Positions 17,283 through 25,300 of a DNA stretch of 64,000 nucleotides are shown here, piece by piece (positions within the stretch are counted from its first letter, which is position 1; the number at the start of each line of letters is the position of its first letter). Source of the stretch: Paenibacillus lutimineralis. GTDB taxonomy: Bacteria > Bacillota > Bacilli > Paenibacillales > Paenibacillaceae. Where the stretch lies: NCBI RefSeq assembly GCF_003991425.1, contig NZ_CP034346.1, positions 3,819,501 through 3,883,500 on the forward strand. The letters run 5' to 3'. Below the pieces are notes generated by a model. It did no database searches, had not been told where the DNA came from, and saw only the letters and a list, made by a program, of their open reading frames with translations. Position numbers and translations under genes: made by a program.

Positions 17283-18968
17283 CTACATATCCCTCATTTC
17301 ATAGATTTTTTGAAGCGCGTTCACACTATAACTCTTTTCTGCGGGATCTTCGGAAAAAATATACTCCTGCAGCATGCGGTATCCAAACTTGATGAGGGTC
17401 ATTGTCAGAATACACGCTTCATCCATCGGCGGTATATCCATATATTCCGAAATGCCTTTCAGGTATGCCGGAACAAGCCGGCGATAGTTTTCCTCAAATC
17501 TTGTAACATCCATGCCGTCTACAATTAGGCTCGCTATGTCCTCTCCGAGAAAGCCCCATCCGGTTGTGTCCCAGTCTATCATCCTTATTTTCCTGTCGGT
17601 AAAGAATATGTTTTCATTCCAGAAATCCCGATGGCACAAAACGACAGGGAGGTTTTGCAGCTTATCGAATATTTCATCTTTACGGTTATCCATATCCATG
17701 AGCATCTGTTTTAGGTGTTCGGGTATATTGCAGCCCCTTGAACGAAGGTAGCCGTATTCAAACGATTTTCCCTCAACCAACTGAATGTCGCCGTCTTTGA
17801 GCATTTGCTTCAAAAATTCCGGCATGCGGCACGGCTCCGACACAAGAAAATCGTATGTGAATGACTGCGTATGCCATTGATTGAACTCTCTCATTAAAAA
17901 GCCTTCATCCCCAAGACATGAGATTCCCCTTAAGTCATCGTGCTGTTTTGTAATACTGCCTTGAAACCGTCCCAACTCTAACGTGGCTTGTTCAAGCATT
18001 TCAATGGTAAGGTTGCTACCTGATACGCCGTCAATGTACTCGATCCACAGTTCTAAGTCCCCATCCCGAAGCTCCGAATGATAACATTCCGGCCAGCGGA
18101 GAGCGGGCGTGAACGCTGCGCCGAGATTGCTTTGATACAAATCATACTCTCTGCGCCATGAGTTCGGATCACCAGGGCGTTCCCATTTCCCCTGTTTTTT
18201 CCACACTACATTATACGGCAGTTTTTCACCGTCAATAGTTTCAGCAGCGCCCGTGACAAGCAGAACATCTCCTACTGTCCCACCTTGCAGTGGCTTGGTC
18301 TGGTAACTGGCGTGGTTTATAGCCTTGCCGAGCATTTTACTCAGCACGATTGTCAGCTTTTCGACCTCAAACTGCGTCTGCTCAACTTGTGAAAAATCAT
18401 AATAAGTATAACTGAGCCGTTTATTTGTTTTTTCAAATCCTCCTGGTACAATCTCAATGGCGAATACACAGCCCTCCGGGTCATCTACACTGCCATCCCT
18501 GCCAATGCCAAGTTCACGGCAATCCAAGAATCCCATTTTCTTTTTAAATACATCGGGATGCCCGCACGTCATACATCCGGTATAACCAAGTAATTTTGCA
18601 ACTTCAAGTCCGTGCATAACCAAAGCCGTCCCGATTCCTTTGCGTTGGTACTCGTAGGATTTTTCAACATGGCTGTCTTTATCACCATGCTTGACTGCAA
18701 GGCTGCTGAGCCATACGATGTGTTCGCCATTGTCTCCCATAGGCATCGCGGAAAAAATAGCGTGTCCGAGATAGGTTAAGCCGTCGTCTGTGACTGCTAC
18801 CAAGTCTAGCTCCGGGATATAGTATGGTGAACGGCGAATATTATCCGCGAAAACCTCATGGAAATCTCCGTCACTGTCGCGCTCATTAAACTCAAAAGCA
18901 TTACGATTAAGTTTTCTTATAACACCGTATTCGTCCGCATGTATTTGCTTGATTTTATAATGGCTCAT
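17283..18968 (-). CDS. GNAT acetyltransferase fused to an APH-type phosphotransferase
   Basis: 561 aa. Residues about 1-180 form a GNAT domain with the acetyl-CoA loop EYQRKGIGTALVMHG and GCMTCGHPDVFKKKMGF. Residues about 230-550 form an aminoglycoside/choline-kinase-like fold with the catalytic loop LCHRDFWNENIFF (His446, Asp448, Asn452 approximately) and the metal site MIDWDTTGWG (about 464-473). The architecture recalls bifunctional aminoglycoside-modifying enzymes, though similarity to a known resistance enzyme cannot be claimed. It overlaps the rsgA-like gene by 4 bases (ATGA), so the two are co-translated. The attenuator-like leader upstream would fit an antibiotic-responsive operon. 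Substrate unknown. Confidence 0.8.
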   Translation of the reverse strand: MSHYKIKQIHADEYGVIRKLNRNAFEFNERDSDGDFHEVFADNIRRSPYYIPELDLVAVTDDGLTYLGHAIFSAMPMGDNGEHIVWLSSLAVKHGDKDSHVEKSYEYQRKGIGTALVMHGLEVAKLLGYTGCMTCGHPDVFKKKMGFLDCRELGIGRDGSVDDPEGCVFAIEIVPGGFEKTNKRLSYTYYDFSQVEQTQFEVEKLTIVLSKMLGKAINHASYQTKPLQGGTVGDVLLVTGAAETIDGEKLPYNVVWKKQGKWERPGDPNSWRREYDLYQSNLGAAFTPALRWPECYHSELRDGDLELWIEYIDGVSGSNLTIEMLEQATLELGRFQGSITKQHDDLRGISCLGDEGFLMREFNQWHTQSFTYDFLVSEPCRMPEFLKQMLKDGDIQLVEGKSFEYGYLRSRGCNIPEHLKQMLMDMDNRKDEIFDKLQNLPVVLCHRDFWNENIFFTDRKIRMIDWDTTGWGFLGEDIASLIVDGMDVTRFEENYRRLVPAYLKGISEYMDIPPMDEACILTMTLIKFGYRMLQEYIFSEDPAEKSYSVNALQKIYEMRDM

Positions 18969-20038
18969 TTCTTAAATCCTCCGTTTTTCTTGATTTGTTT
19001 ATTCCGCATGGCAATCGACTTGTGACACGCTCGTTTATCCATTAGATAACCCGATTTATCGTTCACAAACTTGTTTTCCTGTTTCTGTGTAAGGTATCGC
19101 TCCCAATGCTCACGCGGCAATGATCCATCGGCAAGAGCGGCAAGAACTGCGCAGCCCGGTTCCGTCTGATGGCGGCAGTCATTGAAGCGACACTGCGTGA
19201 ATAGTTCCTCCACATCGTTAAATCCCGCGCTGATGCCGTCGTCCGCACCGAACAGCCCAAGTTCTCGCATACCCGGCGTATCAATGACCATCGCGCCAGA
19301 GGGAAGCATGAAGAGCTGGCGGTGTGTTGTTGTGTGCCGGCCCCGGCTGTCCTCCTCGCGGATAGCCTGGACAGTCATCACTTCCTGATTCATCAATGCG
19401 TTTAGCAGCGAGGATTTTCCCACGCCGGACATACCGAGGAGTACCACGGTTTTGCCGGGTTGCAGATATTCGCAGAGCGCGTCTAACCCAACCCCTGTGT
19501 GACTGGAAACTGCGTGTACTGGCACATCAGGAGCGGCTTTCTGTAAATCAGCTAACAGTGCGTTCAAATCCGGAGCCAGATCAGCTTTTGTTAAGATTAC
19601 GACAGGCTGACCGCCGCTCTGCCTTGTCTGTGTCAGGTAGCGCATGATGCGATTGACCTTGAAATCCCAGTTTAGGGATGACACGATAAATACATAATCA
19701 AAATTTGTTGCTACGACTTGCTCCAGTATTGTTCTGGCATATCCTATTGCGTGCCCCGAAAAGTCAGCGCGGGAAAATTTCGAGCGACGGGGCAGCAGTT
19801 TTGCAATGCGAGAAGCGCCGTTCTCGTTGTATTGCAACAATACAAAATCTCCTACGCTCGGGAAATCCTCCCGAGCCCCCGCTGTGTGATAGAACGTGCC
19901 CTTTAATACAGCCGTCACTTCTCCTTGTTCAGTGATGACGGTATATTGATCTCTCTGAAGTTCCGTAACCCTTCCGGGTATTAAACCGATCGGCGGCGTT
20001 TCGGCTTCGATATAGCCGTATTGTTTCAAATCAATCAT
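18965..20038 (-). CDS. rsgA: RsgA-type circularly permuted ribosome-associated GTPase
   Basis: 357 aa. An OB-fold (about 25-95) is followed by a permuted GTPase with motifs in the order G4 (LTKADLAP), G1 (GMSGVGKSSLLN), G2 region (GRHTTTHR) and G3 (DTPGMRELGL), then the zinc knuckle CRFNDCRHQTEPGCAV. RsgA binds the 30S subunit and helps its late maturation. The C-terminal tail is longer and Lys-rich compared with the usual 290-300 aa housekeeping form, and the gene is co-transcribed with an acetyltransferase/kinase fusion, so this may be a specialised paralogue. It is preceded by a leader peptide and two hairpins. Confidence 0.85.
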   Translation of the reverse strand: MIDLKQYGYIEAETPPIGLIPGRVTELQRDQYTVITEQGEVTAVLKGTFYHTAGAREDFPSVGDFVLLQYNENGASRIAKLLPRRSKFSRADFSGHAIGYARTILEQVVATNFDYVFIVSSLNWDFKVNRIMRYLTQTRQSGGQPVVILTKADLAPDLNALLADLQKAAPDVPVHAVSSHTGVGLDALCEYLQPGKTVVLLGMSGVGKSSLLNALMNQEVMTVQAIREEDSRGRHTTTHRQLFMLPSGAMVIDTPGMRELGLFGADDGISAGFNDVEELFTQCRFNDCRHQTEPGCAVLAALADGSLPREHWERYLTQKQENKFVNDKSGYLMDKRACHKSIAMRNKQIKKNGGFKK

Positions 20039-20080
20039 TGACCCTATTCTCTCCTAAAAATTAAAGTTGTTTTTGGACAT

Positions 20081-20184
20081 AAAAATACCGCGAACAAGCA
20101 GCCTCCTAAGAAGCTGCTGTTTCGCGGCGAAAAGCCAAAAAGTCGGCTTGTAATCAAAAAAGGATACGACCTTCATCGTATCCC
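20081..20184 (-). promoter_or_regulatory. Tandem leader hairpins upstream of the rsgA-like operon (putative attenuators)
   Basis: On the minus strand GGATACGATGAAGGTCGTATCC followed by TTTTTT (20155-20184) is a full intrinsic terminator placed before the gene it precedes. A second stem, CCGCGAAACAGCAGC...GCTGCTTGTTCGCGG with TATTTTTAT after it, lies at 20081-20128. Between them AAGCCGACTTTTTGGCTT forms a small hairpin. Upstream, GGCATAGTAAA and TTTGCTATGCC (about 20215-20300) can pair and could act as an alternative structure. Together with the leader peptide this fits ribosome-mediated attenuation. Confidence 0.65.
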
Positions 20185-20307
20185 GCTAACAGCAGTATTC
20201 ACGAAAGGTTACTGTTTACGGCATAGCAAACAACACGGGTGATATTCCCATTTTCTCTCATTCCAAGCTATAATCAAAGATTGGAATTTACTATGCCCGA
20301 TATTCGG

Positions 20308-20343
20308 TTAAGTTAAAACCACCAATACCATATAAGCAGTCAT
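20308..20343 (-). CDS. Putative leader peptide MTAYMVLVVLT
   Basis: An 11-residue frame, ATG to TAA, is preceded by AAAGGAG at a 10-base distance to the ATG, one of the best ribosome binding sites in the window. It lies about 270 bases upstream of the rsgA-like gene and before two terminator-like hairpins. Short hydrophobic peptides in this position regulate several ribosome-targeting resistance genes by drug-dependent stalling; that role here is inferred from layout only. Confidence 0.6.
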   Translation of the reverse strand: MTAYMVLVVLT

Positions 20344-20576
20344 TAAAAAACATCTCCTTTCGCAAGAAAAAGTTGAAATACAATTTTACTTCTATAGTGA
20401 AACATAATCCTTTGTTAGGAATCAATGGAAAATTTGATTATAAACAAGTTTTACCTCTCCAACTCAATCCCCCAACCATTGCATATAACATGAGAAAAGC
20501 CACCTTCATTCTCGATTTCGAAGGAGGCCTTTCATACCGATTTGTTGCTGATTCGCATGTTTTTCATTCATCTCGT
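20344..20576. other. Spacer between greA terminator and leader peptide
   Basis: AT-rich, presumably holding the promoter of the leader-rsgA transcript on the minus strand. No confident -35/-10 pair was picked. A 71-codon open frame on the plus strand lacks a ribosome binding site and coding character. Confidence 0.3.
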
Positions 20577-20626
20577 AAAAAAAATTAGCCCCACATAAAC
20601 GATACGTTCGTCTAAGCGGGGCCAAT
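20577..20626 (-). terminator. Terminator of greA
   Basis: On the minus strand TTGGCCCCGCTTAGACG...CGTTTATGTGGGGCTAA is followed by eight T residues, about 20 bases after the greA stop codon. Confidence 0.85.
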
Positions 20627-20646
20627 TCTTTTCAACTAATTTCTCT

Positions 20647-21120
20647 TTATTTGATCTCAAGAATTTCGTATTTGATGATACCTACTGGAGCTTCGACGTT
20701 GATGATGGTTCCTATTTTCTTGCCAAGAATCTCCTTACCGAGGGGACTCTCATAAGAAATTTTGTTCTCGAACGCATCTGATTCGGTAGGTCCAACGATT
20801 TGGTACTCCACCTTCTCTTTGAATTCCAAATCGTTCAGTATCACCGTCGAGCCGATGCCAACTGTTCCTTCTTCCACGCTGTCTGAATCAACAACTTTGG
20901 CGTTCTTCAGCATTTTCTCTAAGGTGAGAATACGTGTCTCCATGAATGCCTGGTCTTCCTTGGCGGAGTGATATTCGCTGTTCTCCTTCAAGTCGCCATA
21001 GCTGATGGCTAATTTGAGCCGTGCAGCCAATTCACTGCGCCGTGGGCCCTTCAGTTCCTTAAGCTCAGCTTCCAGCTTCTCGAGCCCTTCTTGTGTCAAT
21101 ATTACTTCTTCATTAGCCAT
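20647..21120 (-). CDS. greA: Transcription elongation factor GreA
   Basis: 157 aa, usual GreA length. The N-terminal coiled coil that enters the RNA polymerase secondary channel is clear (LTQEGLEKLEAELKELK, ending in the acidic turn GDLKENSEYHSAKEDQAF with the Asp/Glu that coordinate metal for transcript cleavage). The C-terminal FKBP-like domain carries EKVEYQIVGPTE and SPLGKEILGKKIG. It rescues backtracked RNA polymerase. Monocistronic with its own terminator. Confidence 0.98.
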   Translation of the reverse strand: MANEEVILTQEGLEKLEAELKELKGPRRSELAARLKLAISYGDLKENSEYHSAKEDQAFMETRILTLEKMLKNAKVVDSDSVEEGTVGIGSTVILNDLEFKEKVEYQIVGPTESDAFENKISYESPLGKEILGKKIGTIINVEAPVGIIKYEILEIK

Positions 21121-21554
21121 TATCTACATCTCCTATTTATCCTGCATACCCTTATTTTAAACTATTTCCTTAAAGAAAGGAGCATAAACTTAAGAGAATT
21201 TTTCAGAAAATAAATATAGATTATTTCTAAGGACTAATCATATTTGTGACTGTTCTGATCTATTTTGATAATTTAATGCGAAACTTACTCAAATAACACC
21301 ATAAAAAGTCGGTAAACAACACCTTTGATTTTTTTCAAAGGCTTTTTGCACACCCGCATATTTGCCCTTTCAGATTGTGAAGCCTTCATTACAAGATCCT
21401 CTACCATTTGAATTCGGATGATGATCATTCAATTAATCCCCGCCGACAGGTTCATTATGTTTAAATCTTCAACGAATAATTTTTTTTGAATTCTTTAGTT
21501 TTAAAATCAGCTTCACTATTCTGTGCTGATTTGAAAATCCGCTTTTATGCAATT
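21121..21554. other. Non-coding AT-rich spacer between greA and the toxin island
   Basis: No gene supported. CCTTTGATTTTTTTCAAAGG (21330-21349) is a terminator-like palindrome followed by CTTTTT on the plus strand. AAATCAGC...GCTGATTT (about 21500-21532) followed by a T-rich run on the minus strand could end the immunity-like remnant. Confidence 0.3.
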
Positions 21555-21725
21555 TTAGGAAATAATCTTTAAGAGCCTTGTAGTTTCATGACCATCTTGA
21601 ATATCCCAATAATAATCGAGAACTACTGTGAGGTCTATTAGGTTGTCAGCCCATCTCACTTCCGTAACTATGTTATCTGTGAAATCAAAATTTTCTAGAA
21701 TATCATTCAAATTAGTAGCCGACAC
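21555..21725 (-). pseudogene. Remnant of a second immunity-like gene
   Basis: A 56-codon frame begins at a GTG and ends with TAA. It reads LNDILENFDFTDNIV, EVRWADNLIDLTVVLDYYW and DIQDG, strongly patterned like small Asp/Trp-rich immunity proteins found behind polymorphic toxins in Firmicutes. A stop codon lies directly upstream in frame and no ribosome binding site of quality is seen, and it is shorter than such proteins usually are. It probably is the trailing part of a displaced toxin/immunity pair. Family assignment is by pattern only. Confidence 0.45.
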
Positions 21726-21864
21726 TTTTCACCGAGCTACTTTCCAAAATAAATTACTAACATAAGTTACCACGTGTATTTTTCGCAATAGAAATTCTAA
21801 TATTACAGCTAATTCTCAAATAGAAGACAATAGAAAGGAGGCATATACAACATCACAGTAGAAG

Positions 21865-22350
21865 TCATTGCTCATAAAGAGTGATTGAAAGACCTAATTC
21901 CCCCATGAGTCCTTCACTATACTCAGCAATAATATTTCTGTTTGGAAAAAGTTCTTTTGCTCTTCTCATCCAGTTATATACCAAGATGTCTCCAAACTGT
22001 TTTAAAATTTTTTCATTATCCATAGACTCGCAGTCTTTTCCCAAGAAAAAGTCACCAAAACTCCAACTATTAACCCATTGTTCTATGTGTTTTTTATTAG
22101 AGTTGAATTGTGATTCTAATTTCAATAACTTATCCAATGCTTTATCTTCTTGAGTCTCGAAGAAATCAGCGATAAATATATAACCATTGACTTCAATAAT
22201 ATTTGGACATAGAACATAAGCTACTGAAATAAAATCCTCAATGTAATTACTGTTCGCCGAGTGGTTAAACAGCGAAACTCCTCTTTGTTCTTTGAACTCA
22301 TGAAATATCTGTTCGTTTACGATACTTTGGTATAATTTTATAGCGTTCAT
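21865..22350 (-). CDS. Candidate immunity protein for the RHS toxin
   Basis: 161 aa from the ATG at 22350, four bases after the toxin stop codon (TGATAAGATG), so translation is coupled. Acidic, cytoplasmic, no membrane segment or signal. No family recognised: NAIKLYQSIVNEQIFHEF at the start, WVNSWSFGDFFLGKD near the middle, NWMRRAKELFPNR near the end. Its position immediately after the variable C-terminal toxin domain is the basis for calling it the cognate immunity protein. Confidence 0.65.
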   Translation of the reverse strand: MNAIKLYQSIVNEQIFHEFKEQRGVSLFNHSANSNYIEDFISVAYVLCPNIIEVNGYIFIADFFETQEDKALDKLLKLESQFNSNKKHIEQWVNSWSFGDFFLGKDCESMDNEKILKQFGDILVYNWMRRAKELFPNRNIIAEYSEGLMGELGLSITLYEQ

Positions 22351-22354
22351 CTTA

Positions 22355-25300
22355 TCACCATCCAAATAAATCTTTAATAAATTGCGGAACTGCCCCATCT
22401 AACTTATATGGCTGGTAGAACTCTTTACCAGCTGGATTGACGTTGATATTAAATGCCTTAACTCTATCCCCGCTCAAATCATAAATTAATTTTCCTTGTC
22501 CATCATACACAAAAACATGCGCGCTATTGGCAGTAGTATAGTAGCTATTTGGAGCGCCTGTTACTGGGCGATCACTCCCTGAAGAATTTACTTTTACTAT
22601 TCCATTGTTTTTTAACCCCTTAAATTGATTAGCTTTTAACTCAGAAGTATTGGTAGCCCCTCTTATAAATGCATTACCCGTACCCCTACCAGAAACTATC
22701 CCCTTATTATTTCTACCTCCAAACGATCCAAAACCAGCAGCAGCCATTGCTGCAAATACTTCTTCTTGTACTGAATCTTGATATGCTTCTAATAATTGTG
22801 CTTTTGCCCATGTAGCCCTACCCTCATTATTCCCATAGGTACTTGTTTGTGTTAACAGGCCAAATAGATACTTAAACTGATTATTGTTTTTATCATTAAA
22901 AATAGGCTGGAATTTAGTTCCGAGGTAAGATCTATAAGCCCAATACTCTGCATTTTTAGTTGAGGTTTGTTTGATTGCCTGCGTTAAAATATTATCAAGT
23001 TCACCGTATTCATAAGGCTTAAATTTGAAATGCCCACTTGGATCAATGAAAATTAATGGATTATTCTCCACATACGTATACAAATTCAGACTAAGCGGAT
23101 TCGTAAGTTCCCCCTTATACGTATCCTCACTCACAAACCTGCCATCTACTGGATCATAATAACGAGCGCGTAAATAGTATAAACCTGATTCGTCGTCATA
23201 ATATTGACCTGTGTATCTGTAAGGATTAGACATGGACTCGGCCATTGAAGTGATTCTACCCCAGGTGTCATATTCATAGCTGTTGAGCATTGTTCCAGCA
23301 GAATCATTTATTTGTATAACATCACCATGGCCATTGTACAAATAATATCCTGCTTTATTCGAGTTGTTATCTTCTCGATATAGAAGCTCATTACCCCAAA
23401 TATTTCGTGCTTTTACTCCTGTTACATTACCATCTGAATCCAGGTTTAACTCTTCAATTACATTGCCGTTTAAATAAACGTACCGAACTCTCTCATTCGT
23501 TCCCATCTTAGTTGCTCTGAGTCCATCAGCGTAATACGTGTAGGAATATTCTGTGCCCTCTTCTTTGTCTGAAAAACCATTAAGCATGTTGGCAGCGTTA
23601 TATGAATAATGAGTCTGTTTGGTGGAGGGCTGTTCTTCATCAAAGGTCGTGTTTCGTTGCTGGCGATTCCCTCGCTCATCATATACATATTTAATTTGCC
23701 CTGGCTCTATATCTTCCTGAACAAGACGATTCAGACCATCATATGAAAAACGCTCATTCGAAGACTGATTTCCCTTCGTTCTATTTATTTCTATTATATT
23801 CCCCAGTCCATCATACTTATTAAGTTCTTCAAATGCAGCCACGCCATTCGTTTGATGAGTTAGTCCAATGATCTCACCAAATTCATTCTGCTGTATTCGT
23901 TGGGATGTCCGGTTTGGATACGAAATAGTATAAAAATTGTTATTAAGGCCAATTGAATAATTGTATCTCATTATCCCAGAATTTCCATACTCGACGGAGT
24001 CAATACGACTTAGATTGTCATACGAAATCTTCTGAGTCTTGGTATCTGGAAAAGTTAGGTTTGTCAAGCGATCCCACTTGTCATACCCTAGTTGATAGTT
24101 GCGTCCAGCTACCGTTTGTTGATCCATACGATTCCATTGATCGTAATGATAGTCGATACTCTCTACTTTGTTTTGTTCCCCATACTCAGCAGAAGTTAAA
24201 TTAATAATCTTGCGAGTAAGTTTATCATAAGCATACGTAATCCCATAGACTTTCTTGTTTGAATTCGTAATCTCTACAGACTCAGGCTCATTATAAGTTG
24301 TGTATGCATAGCGTGTAACTTGACCCTTTTTGTCCATAAATTTTGCGGTTAGACCAATGTTATTGTATTCATAGCTTTCCTTATTACTAGAAGCATCGGT
24401 ACTACTCATAGTCCAACCGGCTTCATTATATGAATTTTCGGTTTGCTTCTTTCCGTTAAGATAATAAGTTAAAAGATTACCATTATGGTCATAAGCATAC
24501 TTATGTTGCTTACCCTCCTGATCTTTCAGAAGAATTAAATGATGATTTGAATCATAGCTGTATTTCGTAGTATTACTGCTTCCTGGGGAACCTCCAATCT
24601 GAGTAATTATCTGGTCTTTAGTTACATCACCAAATGCTGAATATGATTTAGAAGTCGTTCGAACTTGATCAGAAGATTTCTCAACAATCCGCTCTAATAG
24701 TCCGATTGTGTTGTAATATTTAGTCTCAACCTTGCCATCTGGATAGTTCATCTCAATTGTTTCTTGATAGCGTTCATTATTTCCAATAGCTGTATTCGCA
24801 TAAGAGAAGACGGTTGTATTCCCCATGCTATCTGTTATTGTCTTTTGTCTTCCTGTTGAATCATAAGTATAGCTTGTTTGTAAGGACGGCTCACCAAAAG
24901 GTAGTTCAGCATCAATGATTTGACCATCCGTCGTCTGATTGACAAAAGTTACTCGACTCATACCTGCTCGTGACTGTTCGCCCCGTAAGGCTAATCCAAA
25001 CGGAGAATACTGAGTTCTCTGAATTTCTCCGTCTGGAAATGTAACAGTTACTTGCCGCTTCGTATCATCATAAGAAATTGACGTCGTTCTAGTTGTTTTA
25101 AAACTGGAGGATACTACTCTATTCATCGAATCATACTTGTACTCTCTATATGAATAATCTGGATATAAAATTCGGATAGTATTCCCGCGAATATCATATT
25201 TATACTCTGTCTTTAAATCAGATATATAGATGCTACTGGATAATTTCGCCTTAAGCAATTCAGTTTCTACCTGCCCTAAAGAGGTATACGTATAGATTCT

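Noticed and set aside
20373..20588. 71-codon open frame on the plus strand before the greA terminator
   Set aside because: No ribosome binding site, AT-rich composition unlike a protein, and it runs into the terminator hairpin of greA.
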